Shown here piece by piece: positions 32,902 to 42,764 of a DNA stretch of 46,282 nt. This DNA comes from Bacteroidia bacterium. Lineage in GTDB: Bacteria; Bacteroidota; Bacteroidia; Bacteroidales; VadinHA17. The stretch is taken from the NCBI GenBank assembly GCA_026391595.1, contig JAPLDY010000092.1, positions 1 to 46,282 on the forward strand. Direction: 5' to 3'. The notes under the pieces were generated by a model. The model worked only from the letters and a program-made list of their open reading frames with translations, was not told the origin of the DNA and searched no databases. Both the position numbers and the translations under genes were made by a program. How positions within the stretch are numbered: the stretch's first letter is position 1; every line of letters starts with the position of its first letter.

Positions 32902-33558
32902 TCAGATTCTGGCGATAATGCTCTTGTTGGCCTTTACCTGCTGAAGGATCGGGATTTCGATTTCGGTGCCAACAGGCAAAAATATGTCAACCCGCGAACC
33001 GAATTTAATGAATCCCAGCTCCTCGCCCTGCTTCACATCCTGGTCCTTCCTCGCATAAGTCACTATCCTTCTTGCAACTGCGCCGGCGATCTGCCTTACA
33101 AGAATTTCAGTACCACCGGATGTTTCAATTACTATTGTGCTTCGTTCGTTCAGCTCAGATGATTTAGGATGCCATGCAACCATTTTATTGCCCGCATGAT
33201 ACTCAACATATTTTATATGCCCCGATACCGGATACCTGTTACTGTGCATATTGAAAGGCGACATGAATATTGATATCTGGAGTCTCATGTCTTTGAAGTA
33301 TTCAGGTTCTTCTGTCTCCTCGATCACAACCACTTTGCCATCTGCCGGTGCATAGATAAGTCCGGGATCAGGGTCCAGATTCCTGGCAGGCAGGCGGAAG
33401 AAAAACAGAAGGAAGACGTAAAGAATCAACGAGCCGATCCCAATCACCCATTTGACGAGCATCAGGTCCTTCACAAAAATGCTGACAAGGATGTTTATCA
33501 GAAGTAAAACCAGGAAGCCGAAAGCCAGGATCTTATAACCTTCCTTATGGATACTCAT
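32902..33558 (-). CDS. psd: Phosphatidylserine decarboxylase (short, soluble-type)
   Basis: Decarboxylates phosphatidylserine to phosphatidylethanolamine. It has 218 residues, the short bacterial type II form. Two membrane segments at the N-terminus (about 8-55) anchor it. The region ISIFMSPFNMHSNRYPVSG contains the conserved His/Pro motif. The self-cleavage site is the GS pair in LGFIKFGSRVDIFLP near residue 186, corresponding to the usual LGST; the Ser becomes the pyruvoyl group. It lies between cdsA (39 nt) and the flavodiiron gene (12 nt). Confidence 0.93.
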   Translation of the reverse strand: MSIHKEGYKILAFGFLVLLLINILVSIFVKDLMLVKWVIGIGSLILYVFLLFFFRLPARNLDPDPGLIYAPADGKVVVIEETEEPEYFKDMRLQISIFMSPFNMHSNRYPVSGHIKYVEYHAGNKMVAWHPKSSELNERSTIVIETSGGTEILVRQIAGAVARRIVTYARKDQDVKQGEELGFIKFGSRVDIFLPVGTEIEIPILQQVKANKSIIARI

Positions 33559-33597
33559 TTCTTGAAAATTTGCATAAAACTAATCAAGTCTTTTCAA

Positions 33598-34440
33598 TCA
33601 TCCAAAAAGTGAAATAAAAAGAAATACCAGAGGGAAGGATATCAGGGTGCTGTCAAAGCGGTCGAGAAATCCACCATGCCCCGGCATTATATCACCTGAA
33701 TCCTTAACTCCCATGCTTCGTTTAAGCATCGATTCGATGAGGTCTCCGTATGTACCTGCGACTGAAATTATCAGTGAGATGATAATCCATTTGCCAGCGT
33801 CGACCACACCAAGCCAGCCTGATAGAAGCCACGCTACAAGAGCCGAAAAGATCATCCCCCCGAAGAATCCTTCCCAGGATTTTTTAGGTGAGATCCTTTC
33901 CAAAAGTCTGTGACGCCCAAACGCAGTGCCAATAAGATAGGCTCCGGAATCATTCACCCAGAGCAGTACAAAAAAGCCAATTATAATTCCCGGGGAGAAA
34001 ACCATCTCTCCGTGAGGAAGAATTGAAGAGAGGCCTGTCCGCGAAAATGCAGAAAAGGGTATCATTGAAACAGGTATGACCGCATATAGCACAGGGAAGA
34101 AAGTATGTGCCAGCGAATCAAAGGGTTTATCCTGTTTCCTGTAAATTTCGGCAATCATTATTGCCAGCATCAACGGTACAAGCACAAGGAAGAATTTGGG
34201 CTTCAGAAAGCCGGCAGCAATGAGTGATGACAGGGCAAAGGTTATCACACCGGTTAAAATACCGGGTATCATCTGTGGTTTTGTACCTGTGTTCCCTATC
34301 ATTATATAGTATTCGTACATGGTACCTACCAGTATGACAAGGCCTGTCAAGACAAATGATACAGGATGGAGCCAAAATCCTCCAAGGGTTAATATTACAA
34401 TATATGCCCCTGTTAATGTCCGTCTTGCCAGATTATTCAA
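33598..34440 (-). CDS. cdsA: Phosphatidate cytidylyltransferase
   Basis: Makes CDP-diacylglycerol from phosphatidate and CTP, the precursor for PssA. It has 280 residues, with seven or eight membrane helices and the C-terminal signature SMLKRSMGVKDSGDIMPGHGGFLDRFDS near 240-268. RISPKKSWEGFFGG is also conserved. The start is a TTG at 34440; the open frame contains no upstream ATG, and the conserved NNLARRTLTG opening is retained from it. ftsH ends 29 nt upstream. Confidence 0.94.
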   Translation of the reverse strand: MNNLARRTLTGAYIVILTLGGFWLHPVSFVLTGLVILVGTMYEYYIMIGNTGTKPQMIPGILTGVITFALSSLIAAGFLKPKFFLVLVPLMLAIMIAEIYRKQDKPFDSLAHTFFPVLYAVIPVSMIPFSAFSRTGLSSILPHGEMVFSPGIIIGFFVLLWVNDSGAYLIGTAFGRHRLLERISPKKSWEGFFGGMIFSALVAWLLSGWLGVVDAGKWIIISLIISVAGTYGDLIESMLKRSMGVKDSGDIMPGHGGFLDRFDSTLISFPLVFLFISLFG

Positions 34441-34469
34441 GATACCTGAATTATTTCAGTGATTTTGTA

Positions 34470-36593
34470 TTAAGTGGTTTTGAACAGATCAGGCGTATTT
34501 CCGGGTGTATCAGTATCCGGGTTAGCCTTTTTCTTTCTTGTTTTCTTTTCTGCCTTTATTTCCGCCTCAGCCGCAATGATATTCCCTTCAGGATTTTTTA
34601 TTCCGGCCTCTTTCAATTCTTTCTTTTCTTTCTGCTCTTTCACCAGCTCTGCCTTCCTTTTGCCGAAGATCCTCTCAAGGTCTTCGCTGAAAATAACCTC
34701 TTTTTCAAGAAGAAGCTCTGCAAGCTCAGTAAGACCTTTCATATTCTTTTTCAGAACCACCTTGGCACGGGCAAACGATTCATCAATGATCTGTTTAACC
34801 TCGAGGTCGATGATCTCTGATGTCTTTTCGCTGTAAGGTTTTGTAAATCCGAAATCAGACTGGCCCGATGAATCATAGAAACTTACATTGCCCACTTTAT
34901 CGCTCATTCCGAAGAATGCAACCATAGCGTATGCCTGTTTTGTTATCTTCTCGAGGTCGCTGAGTGCTCCTGTAGAGATCTTTTTGAAGACAAGCTCTTC
35001 AGATGCACGTCCGCCCAGGGCATAAGCCATCTCGTCAAGCAACTGCTCACGTGTGGTTATCTGCCTCTCCTCAGGAAGATACCAGGCAGCACCCAGGGCC
35101 CTTCCCCTTGGTATTATTGTGACCTTTACCAGAGGACTTGCATGTTCAAGGAGCCAGCTTACAGTGGCATGTCCGGCTTCGTGGTATGCTATTGTCTTTT
35201 TCTCCTGAAATGAAATTATCTTGTTCTTCCTTTCGAGTCCGCCGACAATCCTGTCTATGGCATCGAGGAAATCCTGTTTTTCAACCTCAGTTTTATTTTT
35301 CCTTGCAGCTATTAGGGCCGACTCGTTGCACACATTTGCAATATCTGCACCTGAAAATCCGGGTGTCTGCTTTGCAAGGAAGCTGACGTCAAGATCTTTT
35401 GCCATCTTAATGGGGCGCAGGTGAACTTTAAATATAGCCTCGCGCTCTCTAAGGTCAGGCAGTTCAACATGTATCTGCCTGTCGAAGCGGCCTGCGCGCA
35501 GAAGTGCCCTGTCGAGTATGTCTGCCCTGTTTGTTGCTGCCAGAATGATAACTCCCATGTTTGTACCGAAACCATCCATCTCTGTAAGAAGCTGATTTAG
35601 AGTGTTTTCGCGTTCGTCATTTGAGCCGAAATTGACATTCCTGCCTCTGGCCCTTCCGACGGCATCTATTTCGTCGATAAAAACGATACAGGGTGCTTTC
35701 TCCTTTGCCTGCTTGAAAAGGTCTCTCACCCTTGAGGCTCCGACACCAACAAACATCTCAACAAAATCAGATCCCGAAAGTGAAAAGAATGGAACGTTTG
35801 CCTCACCTGCGACTGCTTTTGCAAGAAGTGTTTTCCCTGTTCCCGGAGGACCTATAAGCAACGCTCCTTTAGGTATCTTCCCTCCCAGCTGGGTATATTT
35901 CTTGGGGTTTTTAAGAAAGTCAACGATCTCCATTACTTCAGTCTTTGCCTCTTCAAGTCCGGCTACATCGCTGAAGTTGATCTTTACGTTGGTATCCTTG
36001 TCAAATATCTGAGCTCTTGATTTCCCCACGCTGAAGATCCCTCCTGCACCACCGGCACCACCACCGCCGCCTGACATCCTTCTCATTATGAGTATCCATG
36101 CAAGGATCAGAATTGCAGGCAGTATGATCCATGGAAGTATAAATTCAGCGAAGTAATTCCTTCTTTCATCATTCCCGGGATAGACCATATTGCTCTTGGT
36201 ATAACCGGCACTTTCCTGTGTGGCAGTAAGAAAGTTTTCGAAATTCTGCTCATCACCGAATCTGATAGAAAACTGAGGCTTTGGCACTTGTTGCCCACCA
36301 AATCCTTTTGACGGCTTGGGAAGATCCGGATACCTGCCCGAACGAATCGCCTCGTCAGTAAGGTAGATCTCAGCCGTTTCTTTATTAATTATAACAATGC
36401 TTTTGATATCGTGGTTCTCAATCATGCTTATGATGGCATTCTTATCTGTCTTCTTCGGAGTTGATTTGGGGTATACGACCTCAAAAAGAAGAATAGAAAT
36501 AAAAAGAATGGCCCAGATCCAGTTGGTGTTGAAACCGGTTTTTATATTCTTGTCGCCCTTTTTTCCGGGTATAATATTTTTATTATCTGCCAT
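34470..36593 (-). CDS. ftsH: ATP-dependent zinc metalloprotease FtsH
   Basis: Inner-membrane AAA+ protease that degrades damaged membrane proteins and regulatory targets. It has 707 residues. Two helices (about 25-43 and 145-170) flank a periplasmic domain. The AAA domain has Walker A GPPGTGKT, Walker B IVFIDEID and the SRH region [13 protein letters not shown]. The zinc site is HEAGH, with a downstream Asp ligand. A Gly-rich patch ([13 protein letters not shown]) lies between TM2 and the AAA domain. The C-terminal tail is long and charged (Lys/Glu-rich, then NTPDLFKTT). It sits 11 nt after rsfS. Confidence 0.97.
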   Translation of the reverse strand: MADNKNIIPGKKGDKNIKTGFNTNWIWAILFISILLFEVVYPKSTPKKTDKNAIISMIENHDIKSIVIINKETAEIYLTDEAIRSGRYPDLPKPSKGFGGQQVPKPQFSIRFGDEQNFENFLTATQESAGYTKSNMVYPGNDERRNYFAEFILPWIILPAILILAWILIMRRMSGGGGGAGGAGGIFSVGKSRAQIFDKDTNVKINFSDVAGLEEAKTEVMEIVDFLKNPKKYTQLGGKIPKGALLIGPPGTGKTLLAKAVAGEANVPFFSLSGSDFVEMFVGVGASRVRDLFKQAKEKAPCIVFIDEIDAVGRARGRNVNFGSNDERENTLNQLLTEMDGFGTNMGVIILAATNRADILDRALLRAGRFDRQIHVELPDLREREAIFKVHLRPIKMAKDLDVSFLAKQTPGFSGADIANVCNESALIAARKNKTEVEKQDFLDAIDRIVGGLERKNKIISFQEKKTIAYHEAGHATVSWLLEHASPLVKVTIIPRGRALGAAWYLPEERQITTREQLLDEMAYALGGRASEELVFKKISTGALSDLEKITKQAYAMVAFFGMSDKVGNVSFYDSSGQSDFGFTKPYSEKTSEIIDLEVKQIIDESFARAKVVLKKNMKGLTELAELLLEKEVIFSEDLERIFGKRKAELVKEQKEKKELKEAGIKNPEGNIIAAEAEIKAEKKTRKKKANPDTDTPGNTPDLFKTT

Positions 36594-36604
36594 AAATCTG
36601 ATCC

Positions 36605-36979
36605 TTACTTAATTTTATCTTTCATCGCTTCAATTTCAGCATCAGCCCAAAGCGATTCAAGGCTGTAAAAACTTCTGTACTCTTCGAGGAAAATATGAAC
36701 TATGACATTGCCATAATCTACAAGAACCCAGTAACAATTTTCAAGACCTTCCACATGTAACGGCTTCTCTCCGGCATCTTTCCGGACTGTATCCTCTACT
36801 GAATCGCAGATTGAATCAACCTGTGTTGCTGATGTTCCATGACAAATAACAAAATAATCAGCTATCTTGTTTTCAAGCTTGCGTAAATCAATCTTAAGGA
36901 CATTATGCCCTTTCTTTTCAAAAATTCCCTTAACTACACTTTTTAAAAGAACATCAGCTTCATCAGATCTTTTCTTCAT
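36605..36979 (-). CDS. rsfS: Ribosomal silencing factor RsfS
   Basis: Binds ribosomal protein uL14 and blocks subunit joining when nutrients are limited. It has 124 residues, the full family length. Core motifs are KIDLRKLENKIADYFVICHGTSATQVDSI, KPLHVEGLENCYWVLVDYGNVIVHIF and the closing YRSFYSLESLWADAE. The ATG at 36979 is chosen over the TTG one codon earlier. First gene of the rsfS-ftsH-cdsA-psd(-flavodiiron) transcript; divergent from birA. Confidence 0.94.
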   Translation of the reverse strand: MKKRSDEADVLLKSVVKGIFEKKGHNVLKIDLRKLENKIADYFVICHGTSATQVDSICDSVEDTVRKDAGEKPLHVEGLENCYWVLVDYGNVIVHIFLEEYRSFYSLESLWADAEIEAMKDKIK

Positions 36980-37028
36980 CAATAATTATCAGTTAGATAT
37001 CAAGCCGCTAAAGTACGAACTTTATCCG

Positions 37029-37036
37029 TATTTTTG
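37029..37036 (+). promoter_or_regulatory. Candidate -7 element for birA
   Basis: TATTTTTG fits TAnnTTTG, 97 nt upstream of the birA ATG. The long leader and the lack of a -33 element make this uncertain. Confidence 0.3.
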
Positions 37037-37133
37037 TCACGAAGACCATATTTGCAATTTCAGTGCCAATCCTGGAAAACCCTGATAAATTGGTAGATTA
37101 CTCAAAATATAATCTTATAATCGCCTTGCAATC

Positions 37134-37874
37134 ATGATAATAGGATCAACCCTTCTTCTTCATGAAACTTTGTCATCCACAAATACGGAGGCTTCACTGC
37201 TATTAAGATCAGGCGAACAAGCCGAGGGTACCGTTATATATTCTGATTTTCAGACAGCAGGGAGGGGACAGACCGGAAATAAATGGGAGAGCGAAAAAGG
37301 CAAGAACCTGTTATTCAGCATAATACTCTATCCGCAATCAATAACTCCGGCAGATCAATTCGTGATTTCCATGGCTATATCATTGGGTATTTGCGATTTC
37401 ATCGGCAGGTATTGCACGGGCGCCCAGATAAAATGGCCAAACGATATTTACGTAAAAAATGACAAAATTGCAGGTATCCTAATCGAGAATTCGATCATGG
37501 GGGAAACTATTGAACATACAATTGCCGGGATCGGCCTTAATGTCAATCAGCAAGATTTCAGCGGGATAAATCCCAGGCCTGTATCTTTAAAGCTTGCAAC
37601 AGGAAAAGAATTTGAGAATAAAGTCAGCCTGAAGGAACTTCTCAGCGATCTTGATATAAGGTATAAACAACTGCTCTACGGCGACAGGACACTGATAAAA
37701 ACTGATTATTTATCAAAGCTTTACAGGCTCGGGGAATGGAGCTCATTCAGTAGTGCCGGTTCTGTCTTCACCGGCCGGATAACAGATGTCCATATCTCAG
37801 GGCAGATAAGTATTGAAGAAGAAAATGGAGGAATCAGGGAATTTTCCTTCAAAGAGTTCAGTTATCTATTCTGA
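37134..37874 (+). CDS. birA: Biotin-[acetyl-CoA-carboxylase] ligase (no HTH domain)
   Basis: Activates biotin with ATP and attaches it to carboxylase carrier proteins. It has 246 residues and lacks the N-terminal DNA-binding domain of E. coli BirA, so it should not repress transcription (group I type). Motifs are the STNTEA opening, AGRGQTGNKWES (biotinyl-AMP loop, near 43-54), IKWPNDIYVKNDKIAGILIE (near 99-118) and GIGLNVNQ. A small C-terminal SH3-like domain is present. The 3' end overlaps the convergent pyrE gene by 17 nt. Confidence 0.95.
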   Translation: MIIGSTLLLHETLSSTNTEASLLLRSGEQAEGTVIYSDFQTAGRGQTGNKWESEKGKNLLFSIILYPQSITPADQFVISMAISLGICDFIGRYCTGAQIKWPNDIYVKNDKIAGILIENSIMGETIEHTIAGIGLNVNQQDFSGINPRPVSLKLATGKEFENKVSLKELLSDLDIRYKQLLYGDRTLIKTDYLSKLYRLGEWSSFSSAGSVFTGRITDVHISGQISIEEENGGIREFSFKEFSYLF

Positions 37875-38712
37875 TCTCCTTCCATCCGTCAAACTTCTCC
37901 ATCTCAGCGACAAGGTTTTCCAGTAACTTGTTTATCGGATCAGCAGCAAGCGTCCCCAGGAAAGGGTTCAGATATGCCTGAACCGACAGCCTGATCCCGG
38001 AATGGGATGGTTCAGTATCGCTTAATCTCGCCACCAGAGAAAAATCATTGACCAGCATGGCGTTTCCGGAAAAGTCAACCTCGCTGAACTCTTTTTTGTG
38101 ATCCACTCTCCACTTCTTGAGTGTTTCCACGTCTGATTCAGTTACATAGCCGGCCTGAGCAGCAGTATCAATCAGGGTGGAATAGTTGCACAACGTGTCG
38201 ATATTGCATTTCCCGGCAGCGAAACTGTCGGATGCCTTTTTGAATTCATAAGTAAAAATAGCGATCATTCCCAGCACTTCGCAGCCGGCTTCCCTCAGCG
38301 CCTTCACGGCATTGAGGCTGCTGCCTCCGGTTGATATGAGATCCTCTACTACAACCACTTTCTGGCCTTTCTCATAGTAACCCTCTATCTGGTTTCCCAG
38401 CCCGTGCTCCTTGGCCTCTGACCTTACATATATAAAAGGTAATCCAAGCTTGTCGGCTGTCAGGACACCATGTGCAATGGCTCCTGTGGCAACACCGGCG
38501 ATCATTTCAACCTGAGGGTAAAGTTCAGGGATAAGTGCACAGAATGAATCCCGGATATATGATCTTACCTCCGGAAATGAGAGCGTTTTGCGGTTATCGC
38601 AGTATATAGGAGATCTCCAACCCGATGCCCAGGTAAAAGGATTTGACGGTTGCAATTTAATTGCTTTAATTTGTAATAGATATTCGGCTATTTTTTTTGC
38701 ACTATTTTCCAT
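37858..38712 (-). CDS. pyrE: Orotate phosphoribosyltransferase with fused C-terminal SRPBCC-like remnant
   Basis: Joins orotate and PRPP to give OMP in pyrimidine synthesis. Residues 1 to about 208 are a complete OPRT with substrate residues in SGWRSPIYCDNRK, EAKEHGLGN and the PRPP loop VVVVEDLISTGGSS (119-132). OPRT normally ends near 210, but this chain goes on to 284. The tail (about 210-284) resembles the last half of an SRPBCC (START-like) protein: NAMLVNDFSLVARL, then IRLSVQAYLNPFLGTLAADPINKLLENL. In related genomes, as I recall, a separate SRPBCC gene lies between pyrE and birA, so an in-frame deletion seems to have fused the two and removed the SRPBCC N-terminal half. The tail may be a passenger. 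Confidence 0.88.
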   Translation of the reverse strand: MENSAKKIAEYLLQIKAIKLQPSNPFTWASGWRSPIYCDNRKTLSFPEVRSYIRDSFCALIPELYPQVEMIAGVATGAIAHGVLTADKLGLPFIYVRSEAKEHGLGNQIEGYYEKGQKVVVVEDLISTGGSSLNAVKALREAGCEVLGMIAIFTYEFKKASDSFAAGKCNIDTLCNYSTLIDTAAQAGYVTESDVETLKKWRVDHKKEFSEVDFSGNAMLVNDFSLVARLSDTEPSHSGIRLSVQAYLNPFLGTLAADPINKLLENLVAEMEKFDGWKEIRIDN

Positions 38713-38717
38713 AAAAA

Positions 38718-39329
38718 ATGTATAAAGTTCATTTCGAAAACAGATTCATTCTGATTAGCTCTGAACCTGACCGGGTACAAAAATACGGCTTATTCCATAA
38801 ATTTCACGATACAAAGGAACTTTATAGATTAATCTCTGATTTCCAGACAGATACAAAGATTTCAGCAATCAATATATATGGACCCGACATCAAGCACATC
38901 TGGAAGATCTTCAGGATCTATTTTACGGAAGTGGGTGCTGCCGGCGGTCTGGTGAAACACTCATCGGGACGCTTCCTCTTCATCGAGAAGAAAGGCAAGC
39001 TTGACCTGCCGAAAGGGCACATTGAGCCCGGTGAAGAACCAGAAGAATGTGCACTGAGAGAGGTAAGCGAAGAGTGCGGGATAGATGGTCATAAAATAAT
39101 CAAGCCACTTGAACCAAGCTACCATACCTATACCTGGGAAGGCATTTCATATCTTAAGAAGACCAGCTGGTTCCTGATGGAATATGATGGCAGGATGGTA
39201 ACGGAACCACAAGTAAGGGAAGGTATTACCACTGTTGAGTGGCTTCTTCCCGAGGAGATAAGCAAGATCAAAAGTTCAGCCTGGCTTTCGCTTATGGATC
39301 TTATAAATCTTTCGGTCTTTAAGGCTTAG
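38718..39329 (+). CDS. NUDIX hydrolase
   Basis: A 203-residue protein that hydrolyses a nucleoside-diphosphate-linked substrate, identity unknown. The Nudix box is exact near residues 101-123: GHIEPGEEPEEC then ALREVSEECGI, fitting GX5EX7REUXEEXGU. About 75 residues precede the Nudix domain. Its ATG is only 5 nt from the divergent pyrE ATG, so each promoter must lie within the other gene. The 3' end overlaps coaD by 4 nt. Confidence 0.9.
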   Translation: MYKVHFENRFILISSEPDRVQKYGLFHKFHDTKELYRLISDFQTDTKISAINIYGPDIKHIWKIFRIYFTEVGAAGGLVKHSSGRFLFIEKKGKLDLPKGHIEPGEEPEECALREVSEECGIDGHKIIKPLEPSYHTYTWEGISYLKKTSWFLMEYDGRMVTEPQVREGITTVEWLLPEEISKIKSSAWLSLMDLINLSVFKA

Positions 39330-39808
39330 TCTTCCTCTCCCCTGTAATCTTTAAGATTTATGGCCGCCGGGACAAAACGCGAGGCATCGCCGCCGCTGCG
39401 TATTATATCGCGTACAATCGAGGAATTGATTGGTGTATGTTCCGGGACTGTCAGCAGGAAAACTGATTCGATATCGTAAGCCATGGCCTTATTGACCTGA
39501 GCGATAGCTCTTTCGAACTCAAAGTCGGCAGCTGTACGTAATCCCCTTAAAATATAATTCGCTCCTTTTCTTTTACAATAGTCAACTGTAAGCCCCTCAT
39601 AATGGTCGATATTTATCCTTGGTTCATCCGCAAACACGCTGGAGATCATTGTTTTTCTCGTTTCCAGCGAATAATAGCTTTTCTTCAGCGCATTGGCGCC
39701 AACGGCAATTATTATTTCGTCAAAAAGGGTAAGAGCACGCCTGACAATTCCTTCATGTCCGATAGTGAACGGATCAAACGATCCCGGGAAAACAGCTATT
39801 TTCTTCAT
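39326..39808 (-). CDS. coaD: Phosphopantetheine adenylyltransferase
   Basis: Fourth step of CoA synthesis: transfers AMP to 4'-phosphopantetheine. It has 160 residues, as expected. Nucleotidyltransferase motifs are PGSFDPFTIGHEGI (TxGH near 14-17) and the C-terminal NSSIVRDIIRSGGDASRFVP; RGLRTAADFEFE is the substrate-binding section. Its ATG overlaps the lon stop (ATGA), so it is translated from the lon transcript. Confidence 0.95.
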   Translation of the reverse strand: MKKIAVFPGSFDPFTIGHEGIVRRALTLFDEIIIAVGANALKKSYYSLETRKTMISSVFADEPRINIDHYEGLTVDYCKRKGANYILRGLRTAADFEFERAIAQVNKAMAYDIESVFLLTVPEHTPINSSIVRDIIRSGGDASRFVPAAINLKDYRGEED

Positions 39809-42267
39809 TCGAATGATATGTTTTTGGGATTACTTACTTTCTGCTTAAGGAGCGCCTGCTCAAGGACTTCCATTATTGTTTCCACATAATGGAACTTCAG
39901 TCCTCTTATATATATCTCCTTTATGTCCTCAACATCCTTGCGGTTCTCTTCGGATAAAATCAGCTCCTTAATGCTGGCACGTTTAGCTGCAAGTATCTTC
40001 TCCTTTATCCCGCCTACCGGCAGCACTTTACCCCTCAAAGTAATCTCTCCGGTCATTGCCAGATACTTCCTTACTTTTCTTTGGGTAAAGGCCGAAGCAA
40101 TTGATGAAGCCATTGTTATCCCGGCAGAAGGACCGTCCTTAGGTATTGCCCCTTCGGGAACGTGAATATGGATATTCCATTTTTCGGCAAAATTATCCGG
40201 AAGTCCGAGAAGATCTGCATTTGCCTTGAGGTACTCAAGTGCAATTATCGCCGACTCCTTCATTACCTCGCCAAGGTTCCCGGTAAGGGTAAGTTTTCCC
40301 GTACCCTTGCTGAGGCTTGTCTCGACAAACAATATCTCACCACCTGCTGCAGTCCAGGCAAGTCCGGTCACAACGCCGGCCTGATCATTGCCAGAATAGA
40401 TATCACGGTTGAATCTTGGCGGGCCCAGCATCTCACCCATATCCTTTTCAGAAAGGGAAGGAGTGTATTTGGTATTTGAAGCAATGTTCTTGGCTGTCAC
40501 CCTTACGATCTTTGCAAGGCGCTTGTCGAGTTCCCTGACTCCCGATTCCCTGGTATAGCGCTCGATCAGCTTTTCCATTATGCCCGGATTTATGATCAGC
40601 TGATCAGGCTTAACTCCATGATTTTCAAGCTGTTTTGGAAGAAGATGTGCCTTTGCTATTTCAAGCTTTTCCTCTACCAGGTATCCTGTTATTTCGATAA
40701 GCTCCATCCTGTCGCGCAGTGCCGGGCTAATGGTTGAAAGTGTATTTGCCGTAGCAATGAAAAGCACCTTCGACAAATCATATTCCAGTTCAATGAAGTT
40801 ATCGAAAAAAGTACTGTTTTGTTCCGGGTCGAGAACCTCAAGGAGTGCTGATGAAGGATCGCCCCTGAAATCCTGTCCTACCTTATCCACCTCATCAAGT
40901 ATAAATACCGGGTTTGACGAGCCGGCCCTTTTTATATTCTGGACAATGCGGCCGGGCATAGCACCGATGTATGTTTTCCTGTGGCCTCTGATCTCTGCCT
41001 CATCATGCAATCCGCCGAGTGACATTCTGACATATTTTCTTCCGAGGGCTTTGGCCACGGATTTCCCCAGCGATGTTTTTCCGACTCCCGGAGGGCCGTA
41101 AAGGCAGAGGATGGGAGATTTAAGGTCGCCCTTAAGCTTAAGCACTGCAAGATGTTCGAGTATTCTTTCCTTTACATCGTCAAGGCCGAAATGGTCAGCA
41201 TCAAGCACCTGGCGGGCATTGTTAAGATCAAGGTTATCCTGGGTATATTCGCCCCATGGCAGATCGAGCAGCGTCTGAATATAGTTTACCTGTACGGAAT
41301 ATTCGGCAGCCGCCGGGTTAAGCCTGTGCAGCTTATCGAGCTCTTTGTCGAATACGTTTTTTACATCTTCCGTCCATTTTTTTGTCTCAGCTTTATTTTT
41401 GTACTCTTCAATCTCCTTTTCAATAGGATTCCCGCCCAGTTCATTCTGTATTGTCTTCATCTGCTGATGCAGAAGGAATTCCCTCTGCTGTTGGTCGAGG
41501 TCGCTCTTTACCTTCGACTGCAATTCATTTTTCAGCTCCAGAACCTGGATCTCCTGTACCAGAAATTCAAGGAGCTGGAAGCCCCGGTCGCGTATACTGT
41601 TTATTTCCAATAACTTCTGTTTGTCCTGCACCTTGATGTCGGTATTGGAACAGATGAAGTTTATGAGGTATGTATTGTTCTCGATATTCTTTATTGCAAA
41701 GGAGGCTTCGGGACTTATATTAGGATTTATTTTGATGATCTTAAGCGAGAGATCCTTCAGTGAGCCTACTATCGCATCGAAGTCCTTGCTCATCTGTTCT
41801 GGCTTGCGTTCCGGCATCGATTTGACCTTGGCAATAAAATAGGGGTCATCAGAAACAAGCTCGCTCAGCACCATTCTTTTACGTCCCTGGATGATGGCTG
41901 TAGTTGAACCATCGGGCATCTCGAGGAGTTTAACGATCTGTCCTATCGTACCCACAGAATGAAGGTCACTGAAACCGGGGTTTTCGAGATCAGGATCCTT
42001 TTGTGCTACGGTACCGACGATCTTATCGCTCCTGTAGGCATCCTTTATAAGCTGTATCGACTTTGGCCGCCCTATTGAAATAGGGAGCACCACACCCGGA
42101 AAAAGCACAGTATTCCTTAGCGACAGTACAGGTATCGTTTCAGGGATCTCAACATCTTCAAGTTCTCCTTCATCGCCATCGGCAATGATGGGGATTATAT
42201 CTCCCTCACCGTCAAGGTTATCCGGAAACAATATTTCGTTATATGTCATTCTGGATTTCTTGTCCAT
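39805..42267 (-). CDS. lon: ATP-dependent protease La (Lon)
   Basis: Cytoplasmic AAA+ serine protease that degrades misfolded and short-lived regulatory proteins. It has 820 residues. The N-terminal substrate domain begins after an acidic leader with [19 protein letters not shown]. The ATPase has Walker [10 protein letters not shown] and Walker [10 protein letters not shown]. The protease domain has the catalytic Ser in [14 protein letters not shown] and a downstream Lys in [13 protein letters not shown]. An AAGGTGA purine stretch on the minus strand sits about 7 nt before the ATG, and a TAATTTTG promoter element lies 26 nt upstream. No CIRCE-like operator or TGNCA element is visible. coaD is coupled downstream. 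Confidence 0.97.
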   Translation of the reverse strand: MDKKSRMTYNEILFPDNLDGEGDIIPIIADGDEGELEDVEIPETIPVLSLRNTVLFPGVVLPISIGRPKSIQLIKDAYRSDKIVGTVAQKDPDLENPGFSDLHSVGTIGQIVKLLEMPDGSTTAIIQGRKRMVLSELVSDDPYFIAKVKSMPERKPEQMSKDFDAIVGSLKDLSLKIIKINPNISPEASFAIKNIENNTYLINFICSNTDIKVQDKQKLLEINSIRDRGFQLLEFLVQEIQVLELKNELQSKVKSDLDQQQREFLLHQQMKTIQNELGGNPIEKEIEEYKNKAETKKWTEDVKNVFDKELDKLHRLNPAAAEYSVQVNYIQTLLDLPWGEYTQDNLDLNNARQVLDADHFGLDDVKERILEHLAVLKLKGDLKSPILCLYGPPGVGKTSLGKSVAKALGRKYVRMSLGGLHDEAEIRGHRKTYIGAMPGRIVQNIKRAGSSNPVFILDEVDKVGQDFRGDPSSALLEVLDPEQNSTFFDNFIELEYDLSKVLFIATANTLSTISPALRDRMELIEITGYLVEEKLEIAKAHLLPKQLENHGVKPDQLIINPGIMEKLIERYTRESGVRELDKRLAKIVRVTAKNIASNTKYTPSLSEKDMGEMLGPPRFNRDIYSGNDQAGVVTGLAWTAAGGEILFVETSLSKGTGKLTLTGNLGEVMKESAIIALEYLKANADLLGLPDNFAEKWNIHIHVPEGAIPKDGPSAGITMASSIASAFTQRKVRKYLAMTGEITLRGKVLPVGGIKEKILAAKRASIKELILSEENRKDVEDIKEIYIRGLKFHYVETIMEVLEQALLKQKVSNPKNISFE

Positions 42268-42292
42268 CTTAAATCACCTTCCGAATGAGTGT

Positions 42293-42300
42293 CAAAATTA
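42293..42300 (-). promoter_or_regulatory. Bacteroidetes-type -7 element for lon-coaD
   Basis: Minus strand TAATTTTG, matching TAnnTTTG, 25 nt upstream of the lon ATG. No -33 TTTG is seen. Confidence 0.5.
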
Positions 42301-42350
42301 CTGAATATTTTAATAAATAAGGTGAAATGAGGAGTTGCAAGGATTGTACC

Positions 42351-42378
42351 AAAAAAAAGGGGGCTTTTATGACCCCCT
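42351..42378 (-). terminator. Rho-independent terminator of rpmE2
   Basis: On the minus strand, AGGGGG (plus 42373-42378) and CCCCCT (plus 42358-42363) form a GC-rich stem around a 9-nt loop, followed by eight T. It begins 22 nt after the L31 stop. Confidence 0.85.
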
Positions 42379-42399
42379 GCTTCAAAATGCGTTTTTGAA

Positions 42400-42669
42400 T
42401 TATTCTTCCTTCTTTTTGCCTACGCGGTTTTTGTAACGTGTGTTGAACTTATCAACCCTTCCTGCAGTATCTACAAGCTTCATCTTGCCAGTATAGAAAG
42501 GATGGGACGTGTTCGATATCTCGAGTTTAATAAGAGGATATTCTTTGCCATCTTCCCACTTGATATTCTCTTTTGACGGAGCAGTTGACTTACCCATAAA
42601 AGTATAACCGTTCGACATATCCTGAAATACCACTAACCTGTAATTCTCCGGATGTATTCCCTGTTTCAT
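42400..42669 (-). CDS. rpmE2: 50S ribosomal protein L31 type B (zinc-free form)
   Basis: Ribosomal protein bL31, 89 residues. The family opening [29 protein letters not shown] and [33 protein letters not shown] are clear. The four Cys of zinc-binding L31 are absent, so this is the zinc-independent paralogue that, in other bacteria, replaces the zinc form during zinc shortage. In Bacteroidetes it is often the only L31. The ATG at 42669 is chosen: the frame is open back to 42723, but the promoter at 42721-42750 puts the transcript start downstream of that codon. It has its own terminator. Confidence 0.95.
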   Translation of the reverse strand: MKQGIHPENYRLVVFQDMSNGYTFMGKSTAPSKENIKWEDGKEYPLIKLEISNTSHPFYTGKMKLVDTAGRVDKFNTRYKNRVGKKKEE

Positions 42670-42720
42670 CGCTTTGTGTTTAAATTCTTTATTCTTAAAA
42701 ATGCCTTTATTTCGGGACTG

Positions 42721-42750
42721 CAAAATTAATCAACATTCCTGAAATTGCAA
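42721..42750 (-). promoter_or_regulatory. Bacteroidetes-type promoter of rpmE2
   Basis: Minus strand: TTG (plus 42748-42750), 19 nt spacer, then TAATTTTG (plus 42721-42728). Both boxes and the spacing match the TTTG-N19-21-TAnnTTTG consensus (first box TTG preceded by A). Leader about 46 nt. Confidence 0.65.
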
Positions 42751-42764
42751 TAGGAAATTACAAA

